A stretch of DNA of 64,000 nucleotides from Diploptera punctata (GCA_030220185.1 JASPKZ010003442.1:224501-288500); one strand, 5' to 3'. Shown: positions 10,893 to 22,276, counted from the stretch's first letter. Program-made: numbers and translations. The notes: generated by a model not told the origin, from the letters alone.

Positions 10893-11446
10893 GAGTTAAG
10901 ATCTTGTGGATTTTCCCACCACATAACCAGGGTAATAAAACTAAAAATCCATTATTATAGGCCTACATAGATAAAAATTGTAAGTAAAAGCAAATAGATT
11001 TATACAACTGAAACTGAAGTTAAAATGAATGAAATTAAGAATATTAAGAAAAGAAAATATTTAAAAAATAGAGATTTTATGAAAGTAGAAACTGTGTTAC
11101 TGAGATATGAAACAAATGGAAATTGTTCCGGCAAGTAATAAGGATCGGAAAAGTAATGAATCGAAAAAGAGAACTTCGATATAGAGACTTGAAGGCACTG
11201 AAGGCAGGCTGAGAAATGGAAAACTATAAAAAAAAAATGTCGTCGGAAGTGAATGAACAGGAAGTTTCTTACACAATAATATGCGGAAAATATAAATCTT
11301 GGAAGGAGAAAATTTCTTCCGGCTTCTTAAATAATATTCATCATCTTCAACATCTGGATATGTGCCTATTGGCTTCTTCCGCTCCCCATTCTAACATGTG
11401 GTAGTTCGTCTTCCCAGCGTCTTAGTCTCCCTGTATTTCTTATCCT
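10893..11446. other. no gene recognised
   Basis: AT-rich. A 62-codon open frame at 11216-11404 has no recognisable motif. Confidence 0.6.
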
Positions 11447-11516
<70 letters not shown>

Positions 11517-11518
11517 CA
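11447..11518. repeat. (ATT)n microsatellite
   Basis: About 23 ATT units. Confidence 0.95.
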
Positions 11519-11654
11519 TTATTTTTAGATGGCACGAAAACTTCTTTAGGATAATCAGAAGAAAAGCTCTCAATAGGTAGGCCAATAATGAGGTAGGAGA
11601 GTAGCTTCAATCATACTTTGAGGAGGTGTATTGTACATGGTACGACGTGAAAAT

Positions 11655-11739
11655 ATTAACTCAGGATATGGCTGTATGGAGAGCTTATGCCTGAGCGGCT
11701 ATGAATCTCTGTGATTGATTGTGCCAGTGAGAGATTATA

Positions 11740-11740
<1 letters not shown>
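11655..11740 (+). mobile_element. RTE LINE 3'-terminal fragment
   Basis: Reads TCAGGATATGGCTGTATGGA, GAGCTTATG, then GTGCCAGTGAGAG: the last about 85 bp of the RTE family (RDRDVWRAYVRAA, then GTGCCAGTGAGTAAGT). It is followed directly by an (ATT)n run, as in the RTE copies at 44460 and 44735. Confidence 0.65.

Positions 11741-11805
<65 letters not shown>
11741..11805. repeat. (ATT)n microsatellite after an RTE tail
   Basis: About 20 ATT units starting at the RTE 3' end. Confidence 0.95.
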
Positions 11806-12306
11806 GTTGTATATTGACATTGTATTTCTTCTCTACAACTCAATTTGTAGACTCTACCACAAAGAAAATAGAATTTCTTGCATTAACATAGTCAATAATC
11901 AAGGGTTAAAGTGAGTATAGGTATGACTATAAAGTCTATGATCGTTGCTAGCCTTCAAGAATATTTTTTGAATATGACGAGGAAAAAAAGAAGTTAATAA
12001 AGTTAGGACAATTTCTCAACAACAAGGAAACGAAGAGCTATTCATCATTCTGTCATGTTGCATCACATACACCGGTGAACATTAAACACAGCATCAAAAT
12101 GAATATTACCCTTCTGACCATATTTGTTACAACGTTAACACAATAATGCATTTTTAACGCGAGCTGTTCATTCAAGATAATGAAATTGCTTCTTACTGCT
12201 GTTAGTTCATATCAGATTATTCCACATTTAATTTTTATTTTGTTTCATAGGTCTTTCGAACCTACTGGTTGAAGATATATAGTAAATTTACGGAAATACG
12301 TTATAT
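11806..12306. other. no gene recognised
   Basis: AT-rich sequence with no TE match that I could make. Confidence 0.6.
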
Positions 12307-12313
12307 GATGATG

Positions 12314-12364
<51 letters not shown>
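12307..12364. repeat. (AAT)n microsatellite
   Basis: GATGATAATAAT run of about 18 units. Confidence 0.95.
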
Positions 12365-12366
<2 letters not shown>

Positions 12367-13255
12367 GTTAAGTATCACAAAACAAATTACTTGATTCACA
12401 TAAATAGATTTGGATATTCATGACGTCATATTTTTCCCTACAGTTGAACGTTTCTATTTACATTTAGAGATGATTTATGTGGTATGTATTTGTACGTATT
12501 TCATAATTTTATCAATATTGGTCATTTGCGATTATTTTAGAATTTTAATTCATATTTTGGTTATGTTTGCGGGTGTGATCTTATGTTTAGGTACGTTAAA
12601 ATATAAGAATTGTCAATTCTGTAAAATAGTTACTTTTGTCTACCATGACTGACTATCGGAGATTCGTCTTCGACAATTTGAGGATGGACGTGGTATATGT
12701 AATAAATAAATAAATAAATAAATATTAATATGTGAAGAAAAAACTTCGTACCATTTTTAAGCACATTTCACGCACGGAGGAGTGTGATATTTGGCATAAT
12801 TAAAGTTCATATAGAGGAGTGCAGAAAAATAAAATGTATATATAGTATGTGTTACAAATAAATTAAATTAAACAAAATAAAATTAATTCTCTCTAAGAAA
12901 TTTACGTGTACTCATTAATTCATTTGTGTACTCATTAATTTGTTTACGTTCATAATGAAAGTGTATTGTTGCAAAAAGAAAATAGTGGAGCAGCAATGTG
13001 GATTTACTTACTCTCGCGTATTTATTATTAGTGGTTTAAAAAAAGTGAGTGTATTTTATTATCTGAATTTAAATTAAACCCTGTCTAATCTTGGTTTCAG
13101 TAATTTCATTACATACATATTTTTTTTATATTTACATATTCGCATCTACTTCCATTATACCTCGACATAGAACATTGACGGGTCGGACTGAGAGACAAAG
13201 AAGAAGGGATATACATTCCCGTACACATAATAATAGGCCAAAGGCAAATTTAAGT
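12365..13255. other. no gene recognised
   Basis: Contains an 80-codon open frame (12410-12652) rich in I, L, F, V and C, as expected from AT-rich DNA. It has no start context or domain. A short AAAT run lies at 12700-12722. The sequence GTGATATTTGGCAT near 12783 also occurs near 7193, possibly a shared old repeat. Confidence 0.5.
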
Positions 13256-13269
13256 AGTATAAATAGTAT

Positions 13270-13662
13270 TGTATGTTTTCTCTTTACAGAGATTTAGGCG
13301 CTCTCCCCCTACAGGGAAGAAATTGAACCATACTAATTTAGTTACACTTGTTTTCGTATAGATGTCATTTTTGAGTGGTCCGTGGTCAGCGTTCCGCCTC
13401 ATACTGACATCTAGGAAACCAAGGTAGTACTAGGACGGGAAAATTCGGTAAATTTTGCTTAGAGGCATTTTCATTCAGGCTTAAGGATTTTTTACGAGCC
13501 TGAAAATCTTCAGACTCGGGACCCACGGCTTAAAGTTCCTCCCGGAGGACTTGCTCCTTGGATTTTTCCGTCCTAAAAAATCCATCGACTCCGGCCGGAT
13601 TTGAACCCGCGACCCTCGAGACCAGAGGCAAGGAGCATAACCACTAGTCCACCGCGGCCGAT
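13270..13662 (-). mobile_element. SINE-D copy with TSD
   Basis: The minus strand begins CGGCCGCGGTGGACTAGTGG (A-box region), then the B box GGGTTCAAATCC, then a roughly 300-bp body ending AGGGGGAGAGCGCCTAAATC. It is flanked by the 14-bp repeat AGTATAAATAGTAT at 13256-13269 and 13663-13676. A closely matching second copy lies at 22741-23146, so the family was active fairly recently. Confidence 0.9.
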
Positions 13663-13966
13663 AGTATAAATAGTATACAAATATCAAATTACGTGCTATT
13701 GTTTTTTTAAATATGGCTAAGCCATGCAATACTACGTATTTCCTATCGTTCGTGTTTTTAAAATAAATCGAAAATTAATGCATAATGACGTATCTTGACA
13801 AAATTTAAAATGTAATGAATTGTGGTCGAATTTCGACCGCTGGGCCACCAGTAGTACTACTTAATACTTCACAGCAATTACGAGAGGTATTTGTTAATCC
13901 ACAGTTAATGTTTACAATAAATGTGATTACTGGAATGAAATACTGTGAAAATGTGGGAGCTAAAAA

Positions 13967-13972
<6 letters not shown>

Positions 13973-14016
<44 letters not shown>
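13973..14016. repeat. (AT)n microsatellite
   Basis: About 22 AT units. Confidence 0.95.
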
Positions 14017-14018
<2 letters not shown>

Positions 14019-14156
14019 CTTCTTTTAGCGAATTCCGAAGGAATTAAGCTATTGAGGTTGTTCACATGAACATATATTTTTAAATTGTTTACAAATTTTC
14101 ACCTATCGTATCTAGTAGATATCGAAAATGACCATGACCTATATATATATATATAC

Positions 14157-14345
14157 AGTCCACCGCTGTGGTCTCGAGGTAGCGTGCTGCCTTGTCACGC
14201 AGCGGGCCCGGGTTCGATCCCCAGTCGGGGCAGTTTTTCAGGGTGAGGTTTTTATCCGGGTTTTTCCTCACCTGTAAGACAAATGTCAGGAAAACTTTAA
14301 GGCCCAAACGGTCCCCGAAATCATATGGCCATCATCATCATCCTT
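14157..14345 (+). mobile_element. SINE-B head and proximal body
   Basis: Clean 5' end: GTCCACCGCTGTGGTCTCGA, AGGTAGCGTGCTGCC, B box GGTTCGATCCC, then CACCTGTAAGACAAATGTCA and CCAAACGGTCCCCG. The distal part present in the 37772 and 45439 copies (TAAGTTTAG to GTTACAATAC) is missing; after 14345 the sequence diverges into an unrelated stretch up to the AT/GT repeat. Confidence 0.85.
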
Positions 14346-14504
14346 ATCATTATCATCATCATCGCCTTCATCCTTCACCGGTGTGGAAAGCAACGGGAAG
14401 CTACCACATCTACACAATTCCCTAGTAAAGCTGCAAGCATAGCAAGCATAGCATGAAAATGCTATGATTGAAGTGAAGGACCTGCCTTCGGGCAGAATTA
14501 CTAT

Positions 14505-14579
<75 letters not shown>
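14505..14579. repeat. compound (AT)n(GT)n microsatellite
   Basis: About 17 AT units followed by about 20 GT units. Alternating purine-pyrimidine of this kind can adopt Z-DNA (general knowledge, not tested here). Confidence 0.95.
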
Positions 14580-14580
<1 letters not shown>

Positions 14581-14786
14581 TGCCAGTTAACGCTCGAGCG
14601 TCCCAATTTTTGTTCATCGAAGGAAAACTTGAAAAATAGCAATTAATTAAAAACAGTAAGGTCGAGTTTAAATAAACTTGTATAACAGAAAATGTGTATC
14701 CAATTTAACAAATGAAATTCATATTCCATAAGCTAGATAAATAGGACCATAAATTTGAATTGTGGAGAAATTAGCTTAGTTTACGC

Positions 14787-14967
14787 CAGGGCTGTTAATA
14801 AGTGCTCATTAGGTGTGAAAAGACGGCCCCCTTCCTACCAGCATACAGCTACACTCCCAATTAAACAACACAATTGACAAGTCAGTTGTGTCTTACTTTG
14901 TCAGCCTATCCGACGTATGGTTGAACTGAACCCTTTCACACCTAGTGAGCACTTATTAACAGGCCTG
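14787..14967. mobile_element. 181-bp hAT-like MITE
   Basis: Inverted ends: left CAGGGCTGTTAATAAGTGCT and the reverse complement of the right end CAGGCCTGTTAATAAGTGCT. The match continues through TCAYTAGGTGTGAAA, about 34 bp in all. Starting with CAGGGC and lacking any coding sequence is typical of hAT-derived MITEs. The flanking octamers (GTTTACGC and ATCTAAGC) agree at only 5 of 8 positions, so the TSD is weak. Confidence 0.75.
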
Positions 14968-15069
14968 ATCTAAGCAGTGCCTCCGTGACTGACTTTTAAT
15001 GTTTATCAACGTGATTCAAATCACTTAGCTGTTATGTATAATTACTTTACGAATATTTTAACATTTCTC

Positions 15070-15095
15070 CTTATATATATATATATATATATATA
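15070..15095. repeat. (TA)n microsatellite
   Basis: About 12 TA units. Confidence 0.9.
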
Positions 15096-16117
15096 ACTAT
15101 TTTAATGTCATATTTGTTTAACATTTTCTACTTCTCTAGGCCATCCATATACAACTGAGTCATAGACCCAATTATTCCTAGACTTAAAGAAAAAATAAAC
15201 AAAACACAGAATTGGTACTGTTCTTTTTAACGACTGTTACAGTTAGGGTAGCTCTTTTAGGGCATAAAGGACCTTTGGAACATGGATTACTAGTGAACGG
15301 TAAGATCGTGTGATTTACCTACGGATTACGTTAGCCGAGCGGCATGGCTGATGACTTTATAGTAGAGGGTATTCGAGACAAATAAATAACTAATTAAATA
15401 ACCATCTATATTTAAAAATTATAAGAACAATTAATTACAAATAAATAAATTAGCCTAACTTATTCTAATACATATTCATGGGGGGAGGGAAAGAGAGAGA
15501 GGTTAAACCGTGGTATGTTGAAACTTCGCCCCATACCGGGCTAGACAACCCATATTACTTCATACTACTTAAATTTATTTCTAAACCTATCCATCTTGAT
15601 CTTATTATAAAGGCCCCCATTTTATCCTATTAAGAATAACATGTGCAGACTTACCACAGCTGTGCTCGGAAAACTACAACACTGCCGTTCAGTCACTTTT
15701 CGCTTATATGACTCCCACTCTGATGGCCCTAACTATAATCTCTCTCTCTTTCACCAAGCATGGTAAGTTCATAGGCCCTAACGGTACATTTGTCCTGCTG
15801 TCTTTTGGAATGCGAAAAACCTGACCTTCTCATCCTTAGGCTATATTTCGTTTTGGATGTTTCCAGAACCTCAACTGTAACTGTTATGTGATTTGATATA
15901 GACCTAACTGTACTAGTCAAGGTAAATCTGATTACATATTCTGTCTAATATGAAACCTATAATATTAATACTATTTAAAATAATTAATTAAAATATCTAG
16001 TCCTAAATTATCCTAAATTATCCTATTTATAACAACGACGCACTTTAACATCTTAAATAATTAGTAACGTAATTCAAATATGGACGTGAAAGAGATGACA
16101 AAGTTTTGATCAAAGGA
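15096..16117. other. no gene recognised
   Basis: Mixed AT-rich sequence with a purine-rich stretch at 15481-15505. A 63-codon minus-strand frame (15729-15920) has no domain. Confidence 0.6.
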
Positions 16118-16312
16118 TCGTAATTCAAGCTTGATGTTCTTTTACGTGCTATATATCTACAGGAGGGAACCATGGCTTTAGTTCCTTTACGAAGAATTCC
16201 ACATTCAGGATTCTTACGCGTTGAAAAATCAATCGTTCGGGTCGGGTTCGAACCGGGAACCTTGGAACCAGAGGCAAGGATGACAGCCTCTGTCCACCGT
16301 AACTGACATATA
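16118..16312 (-). mobile_element. SINE-D-related copy, diverged
   Basis: The minus-strand head reads GGTGGACAGAGGCTGTCATC, CTTGCCTCTGGTTCC, then B box CGGTTCGAACCC. The body includes AAAGCCATGGTTCCCTCCTG, unlike the canonical SINE-D body, so it is a relative or a separate subfamily. Confidence 0.55.
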
Positions 16313-16469
16313 AATTACACAGGAGAAATAGATACTATACATTATTGCATTGGAATTAGTTGACCAATATAAAACGGAATGACAACCTCAGCTCACCGTG
16401 CGTTTATATCTAAGACACTGAATTATAGTTACATACCTAGATAGATAGCAAAGAAATATCTGAAAACTT

Positions 16470-16471
<2 letters not shown>

Positions 16472-16542
<71 letters not shown>

Positions 16543-16606
16543 TAATAATAATAAAAATAATAATAAAAATAATAATAAAATAATAATAATAATAAAAATA
16601 ATAATA
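16472..16606. repeat. (AAT)n microsatellite with AAAAT interruptions
   Basis: About 135 bp. It directly abuts the left TA of the DNA element at 16609. Confidence 0.95.
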
Positions 16607-16608
16607 TA

Positions 16609-17363
16609 CTGTAAAAGCTCCTTATTCGCGGGGAATATGTTCCGTAAATATGCCGCAAATACAGAAACCGTGAATATGGTATGGCAATTTGTATGGGTAT
16701 ATAGGAGATACGTTCCAAGGCTCCAAAATAAAATTAAAATTATCAAAATAAAATCAATTTAATGAGAGATTTTGAACAATTTATATTAATTATTATTGTC
16801 AGGATTAGGTAAGGACTTAAATAACTTAGTAATATTTTCCTGTTTTGCCGTTTAAACGACTCGCCAACACGTAAACAGTCAAGCATTTCTATTTATCCTT
16901 TAAGCGGCAATACTACTTTTTTCGCTTCGGAACTAATTTCTTTTAATTTATTTATTGGGAACAAAACGAAAGAGACGCGTGTTATTCAATCAAAATTATT
17001 GCAAATTATTGAAACAAATAACACCGATCATGGCGAGGACAACATTTATCAAAGGACGTAGCGGCATGTGAAATACGGCGGCGTCGGATTTTAACAACGA
17101 ACTTAGGCTTAGTGACAACACGGTTTATTTTACTTTGATATTTATTTGCCTATTTGTTTTGAATCGCTCTTCGTAAGAGCCATCTTGCAGTAAAAAAAAA
17201 AGTTGCCGATGCGTTATTAAAGGATACCTAATCCTTCTAATACGCCGACTGGATCCGGGAATACAGAAATTTTGACCGCGAATACAGGAACTGTGTCACA
17301 ATTTTTTTACCCGCGAATAATGAAAACGCCAAAAAACGAAACCGCGAATATGGAGTTTTTACT

Positions 17364-17364
<1 letters not shown>
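16609..17364. mobile_element. 756-bp non-autonomous pogo-like element, TA duplicated
   Basis: Left end CTGTAAAAGCTCCTTATTCG; the right end reverse-complemented is CAGTAAAAACTCCATATTCG. Both continue CGG. TA flanks both sides (16607-16608 and 17365-17366). The interior has further CCGCGAATA-type motifs (near 17275, 17312, 17342) and no transposase frame. Both flanks are (AAT)n repeat, so the element inserted at a TA inside, or next to, such a tract. Confidence 0.8.
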
Positions 17365-17416
<52 letters not shown>

Positions 17417-17434
17417 TATATGATAATGATAATG

Positions 17435-17498
<64 letters not shown>

Positions 17499-17525
17499 CA
17501 ATAATAATAACAATAATAATAATAC
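17365..17525. repeat. (AAT)n/(AATGAT)n microsatellite
   Basis: AAT units followed by a higher-order AATGAT hexamer section (17421-17490), then AAT and AAC variants. Confidence 0.95.
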
Positions 17526-17539
17526 TTACTTAATACTTA

Positions 17540-17835
17540 ATACAAGCTTTCCACTTTACAGCAGTTTGCCTTTGATTCCTGCTTTCCAGAGATTCCTATC
17601 TTCCCATTGTCCATCTTCCATACCCCTCTTCATCATGGCATCATATATTCCCTCATACCATGCTCTTCTACTTCTTCCCCTTCTCCTTCTGCCTGGTACC
17701 ATCCAATCCAACACCTGTTTAGGCCACTGGTCTTCCGGCATCCGTTGTACATGCCCATACCACTGTAGAGCTCTCTTTGTTATCCTATCGATAACAGTTT
17801 CTTGTGCATCCATTTCATGCCTGATATATGTATTT
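17540..17835 (-). pseudogene. LINE C-terminal coding fragment
   Basis: The minus strand encodes a LINE ORF2 tail: HIRNTYIRHEMDAQETVIDR, ITKRALQWYGHVQRMPEDQW, PGRRRRGRSRRAWYEGI, EDGQWEDRNLWKAGI. The W-GH--RM and GRRRRGR-R-W blocks are the usual end of RTE-like and related ORF2 proteins. The RT core is missing, so this is 5' truncated. The upstream end abuts an (AAT)n tract. Confidence 0.75.
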
Positions 17836-17847
17836 CGAATATGTTGT

Positions 17848-17849
17848 AG

Positions 17850-17881
<32 letters not shown>

Positions 17882-17911
17882 TAACAATAATAATAATAAT
17901 AATAATAATAC
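17848..17911. repeat. (AAT)n microsatellite
   Basis: AAT/AAC run at the 5'-truncated end of the preceding LINE fragment. Confidence 0.95.
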
Positions 17912-17934
17912 TTTTTAATTTAGGAATATTCCAC

Positions 17935-18278
17935 AATACAGTATTTCTCCTTCAATCCAAAATGATTTGTCGCCAGTGGTTCCTGTCTAAAGCATACTCT
18001 TCCCTCAAATCTCTAGCTTCCATACTTCTCTTCACTCCATCCATCTCATTAATATTTTTTTCTCGTTTTTTATATATAAAGTACATATTGTATTTAATTA
18101 ATTAAATGTAGAGTAAATGTAAATACATTATAAATAATACTTTTAAATGTATTTATAACATGTAATTGTTTATGTTTATTGTAATTTAGATGTAATACAT
18201 GTTTCTTTGTACCTTCTAAAACCTGGTTGAGAGGTAGACAAGGCCTTAAAGCCTTAAATCTGCCAGGTGAAATAAAGC

Positions 18279-18338
<60 letters not shown>

Positions 18339-18430
18339 CGTTCTCTAGGCCTGCCTCTTCCACTTCTTACATTAGCTTTCCAATTAAGGATCTTCTTTGG
18401 TATTCTCTGTTCTTCTATTCTTATGAGGCA
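17935..18430 (-). pseudogene. LINE C-terminal fragment split by an insertion
   Basis: The minus strand reads RIPKKILNWKANVRSGRGRP at about 18425-18345 and, after a gap, MDGVKRSMEARDLREEYALD and RNHWRQIIL at about 18045-17950. These two blocks are adjacent in LINE ORF2 tails (GRPRK-W-DGV...R--A-DR--WR). About 290 bp (18050-18339) therefore sit between them as an insertion. Confidence 0.6.
18050..18339 (+). mobile_element. TE 3' end with AATAAA and (TTA)n tail
   Basis: Inside the LINE fragment. It ends CTTAAATCTGCCAGGTGAAA, TAAAGCTG, then about 20 TTA units (18279-18339). A 'TAAATCTGCCAG...AATAAA(TTA)n' end is characteristic of a retroelement 3' terminus. The 5' limit is approximate. Confidence 0.5.
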
Positions 18431-18433
18431 TAA

Positions 18434-18471
<38 letters not shown>

Positions 18472-18472
18472 C
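18431..18472. repeat. (AAT)n microsatellite
   Basis: AAT run that abuts the 3' end of the following minus-strand RTE copy. Confidence 0.9.
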
Positions 18473-20720
18473 TTACTCACTGGCACTATTGAACCCGTAG
18501 GTTCATGACCGCTCGGACATAAGCTCTCCATACATCCGTATCCTGATCCTGAGTTAATGTTTTCCAATCATTCCCTGTATAATCTACTTCCCTCAAATCA
18601 TAGTTAATGTTATTCTCCCACCTCATTATTGGTTTACCAACTGGGCGTTTTCCCTCTGGCTTTCCTACAAGAAGCTTTCATGCACGTCTTTCATTCCCCA
18701 TACGCGCAACATATCCTGCCCATCGTAGTCTACGAGACTTAACTGTTATTATTATATCTGGTTTCCTATAGAGACAATGTAGTTCATTGTTATATAGTCT
18801 TCTCCATTCACCTGTCTGTTCATCTCTCTTGGGTACAAGATTTTCCTAAGTACTTTATTCTCAAATACTCGTAGCTTCTTTCCTCCCTTAAAGTATGGGT
18901 CCTTGTTTCGCACCCATATAATATAACTGGTAGAATAATAGTTTAGATATTTTCAGTTTAACGTTTTTTGAAAGGAGTTGGGACATCAGAAGCCTCTGCA
19001 GTGCATAATAGCATGCATTTTCAGAATTGAGCCTATGTTTAATTCCTTTGTGCATCTCATTCCTATTTGTGATTATTTGTGATTATTGGTCCTAGGTATT
19101 TGAATTCAGCCTTCATCCTCTAGAGATTTGATGGCGTACTCTTAGTACAAAATTAAATAGTAGAGGAGATAGTGCATCTCGTTGCTTTAACCCATTCTGG
19201 ATTTGAAAAATGTCCGAAAACTGTTTGTCTACACGCACCCTACTCTTTGTGCCATTTAGACACTTTCGTATAAGTCTAACTAACGTTTTAGGAATTCCGA
19301 ACTCCAGCAGGATACTATATAACTTCTCCCTCTTAATTGAATCGTATGCTTCTTTGAAGTCTCCGTATAGTTCAATGTACAGTACCATTATATTCCCATT
19401 TCTTTTCTAAAATCTCTCTTATACTAAAAATCTGATCTGTTGTAGACCTGTTTCTTCTAAATCCTCATTGATGATCTCCTGGAATGTCATCAATATAGGA
19501 AGTAAGTTTGCTTACTATTATATTTGTTAGAATTTTGTACGAAGTTGAAAGTAATGAGCTGCCCCTGTAGTTGTTGCAATCAGTTTTATCTCCATTCTTA
19601 TAAATTGGTACGATAATTGATTCTTTCCATTCATCTGGAAGAGTTTCTTTTTCCCAAATCATTCTAAGCAACTGGCGTATCTTGTCCATCAATTTTTGTC
19701 CCCCTGATTTTATCAGTTCTGCTGGGATCTCATCTGAACCTGATGCTTTATACATCTTCAATTTTTCAATCGCCATTTCAACCTCTAATGTATTTGGTTC
19801 TGCAACTAGCATTTCTGCTGTCTATAGATTGTCCTCCTCAATGTCCTGTTCTGTATGTACATTTAATAGCTGATTAAAGTAACTTTTCCATCTATTTAAT
19901 ATATTCCTGGAATCTGCAATCATATCCCCATTTTCATTCCGAATTATGTTTGTTCTAGCCTGAAACCCTTTCTTCTCTATACTAATTCCCTGATATAATT
20001 CTCTAATGTTCCTATTTTTTTTTTTGCGTTCATTTCAAGATCATTAATCTTCTCTCTCAAATATTCCCTCTTTTTACTCTTTAGTAACTTGGTGGTTTCC
20101 CGTCTAATACTACCCAATTGCTCTAAATTTACCTCATTTGGCTCATGCAACCATTTCATTTTTGCTAGCTTTCTTTTCTTTACAATGTCGGCACATTCCT
20201 CGTCCAACCATTTCTTGTTCTGCCTCTTTTTTTAAATAACCAATGCCTTTTCATGCTGACAATTTAATAGTATCTCTTATAGCCTCCCCTTCTTTATTTA
20301 TATCAGTTTCTTTTTCGTTTGCCACATTGTCATCTGAATATTCGAGTACTTCAAATCTATTAGCAATTTTGATTTGATATTCTTGCCGCATTTCATCATT
20401 TTTCAAGTTTTTTAATTCATATTTTACAGAATCAACTTTAGCGTTTGTTCCTCTCATAAGCGATAGCCGTTGTCTGATTTTCACTCTGACCAGATGATGA
20501 TCCGAATTGCAATCTATCCCTCTAACTGATCTAACATCTATCATGCTACTGTGGCAGCATCTGTCCACTAATACATGATCTATCTGGTTCCGAGTTTCTC
20601 CATCTGGAGACGTCCAGGCGTATTTATGAATATACTTATGCTGAAATGTTGTTCTCTTAACAATGATATTCTTTGATGTGGCAAAGGTGACTAATCTAAC
20701 CCCATTGTCGTTACTATCTT
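18473..20720 (-). pseudogene. RTE LINE, 5' truncated, catalytic YADD block deleted
   Basis: Minus-strand copy of the RTE family (compare 41213-44460). From 5' to 3' it keeps the end of the APE endonuclease (TTFQHKYIHKYAWTSPDGE, RNQIDHVLVD, SDHHLVRVKI), the linker (KWLHEPNEVNLEQLGS), the first RT blocks (SGSDEIPAELIKSG, WKESIIVPIYKNGDKTDCNN, FKEAYDSIKREKLYSI, QNGLKQRDALSPLLFNFVL) and the 3' end. About 235 bp between the LFNFVL block and the C-terminal region are missing (join near 19110), and this removes YADD. Several frameshifts and stops are present. It is truncated at 20720 where an (AAT)n tract starts. It cannot encode active RT. Confidence 0.9.
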
Positions 20721-20887
<167 letters not shown>

Positions 20888-21500
20888 TCACTCAAAAGGA
20901 CCCGTGAGGGGTCCCCCATCGGGCGCCTCCCCAGGTGGTGGTTAGGGGAATGCCTCCTAAATATAGGTCCAGATTGGACGGCTATAATGGGCAGGTAGAG
21001 CTCAGAGCCGAAGAGAAGGCAATCTACCTAAGGGAAGGCACCTTAAAAACAAAGCTGAAGCAAGTTGGGAGGCTGTAAGGTGGCAATCCCACCACCGAAC
21101 TATATCTGCGCAGCCCTTGTAAGGCGGCCAGATGAATCTTCTATTACTAAAAAGCGAAGGAGAAAGCCGGACGAAAACACTGATGATGGACCAGGCAAGA
21201 AAAGGACAAACTGCGGAAATGCTGTTTTTACGCAATGTGAAAAGATGCACACGAGCGGATAGAATAAGGAATGAAACTATCTTACGAGAAGAATTAAATA
21301 TATATAAAATTGAAGATAAAATCAGTGAAAATAATAAGAAATGGACAGAACACTTAATGAGAATGAACAACGAAAGAATACCAAAAAGAACCTTCCTGTA
21401 TAATCCCAGAGGAACAAGAGACGTTGGCCGACCACGTAGAAGATGGACTCCACTTTTTACTTCCCCGGAACAGGCTGCATAGCCTAAACCTTGTAGTAGA
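20888..21500 (+). mobile_element. half-LINE: leader joined to ORF2 C-terminus
   Basis: The first part (20888-21130) is a GC-richer leader (GGCGCCTCCCCAGGTGGTGG, GGCAATCCCACCACCGAAC). The second (about 21220-21480) encodes only an ORF2 tail: RNETILREELNIYKIEDKIS, KKWTEHLMRMNNERIPKR, YNPRGTRDVGRPRRRW, then GGCTGCATAGCCTAAACC and GAAGAAGAAG. Endonuclease and RT are absent, so it is an internally deleted, non-autonomous derivative. A leader-like relative lies at 9985-10245 and a tail-only copy at 4425-4503. Confidence 0.65.
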
Positions 21501-21826
21501 AGAAGAAGATCAAAGGAAGAGCAAATTTCCGGGCTTGCAGAGTTTAAATTGATATAGGCCTATTTGGATGTGAAATATATTTTATACAATGTTAGCAACG
21601 CTTAAGAATATTTCAAATATTTAACATACCACAGTCTTTAGCGAGACAGCTCAAATGGTTACAACCGAAACTTGTATTTTTTAGATATACACTCCGAATT
21701 ATCGAGTTTAATCAAAATGCCCGAGTTTTATTGTAAGTTTTCTCAATCTGAAGGCAAGTGTTGGGTTGGAATTTCATTACCATTAGCCACTACATTAGCC
21801 TAATATGAAAAAAAAATCACAATTAA
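21501..21826. other. no gene recognised
   Basis: AT-rich with one TAGGCCTA palindrome (21555-21562). Confidence 0.6.
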
Positions 21827-22276
21827 CTCACTGGCTCTATTGAACCCGTGAGTTCATGGCCGCGCGGACGTACGGTCTCCATACATCCCTAACCCAAGCC
21901 AATGTTTTCCAATCATCCCCTGTATAATCTACTTCCCTCTAATCTTGGATAATGTTATTCTCCCACCTCATTCTTGGTCTACCAACTTGGCGTTTTCACT
22001 CTGGTTTTCCTACCAGAAACTTCCAAGCTCCTCTTTCATGCCACATGTCCTCGTCCGTCGCAGCCTACGAGACTTAACTCTTCTTATTAGCTTATATTGT
22101 GTAGCTTCCTTTACATATCATGTAGCTCACTATTATGTTGTTCACTCCATTCACCTGTCGGTTCATCTGTTTTTGGCCCAAAAAATTCCCTAAGAACTTT
22201 ATTCTCAAATATTCGTAAGCTTCTTTCCTCCTTTAAAGTATGAGTCCATGTTTCGCATCCATATAACATAACTGAA
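21827..22276 (-). mobile_element. RTE LINE 3' fragment
   Basis: Minus strand: CTTACTTAC-type tail region followed by the C-terminal coding end, with GGTTCAATAGAGCCAGTGAG, SLPRQV-type decayed frames, and CATATAACATAACTG at the truncated end. It aligns with 44400-43985 of the plus-strand copy and is more diverged than it. Confidence 0.75.

Noticed and set aside
11391..11585. Poly-isoleucine, poly-leucine, poly-tyrosine and poly-asparagine frames here and at 16437-16746, 17307-17513, 18094-18433, 20251-20998 and 56007-56611
   Set aside because: They are translations of (ATT)n/(AAT)n tracts in various frames; only the non-repeat parts that match LINE domains were kept.
12410..12652. 80-residue hydrophobic protein, possibly a membrane protein
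   Set aside because: AT-rich codons give hydrophobic residues by chance. No start context, domain or conserved partner was seen.
7186..12800. Repeat family defined by GTGATATTTGGCAT at about 7193 and 12783
   Set aside because: Only 14 bases match exactly and the flanks agree weakly, which is too little to claim a family.
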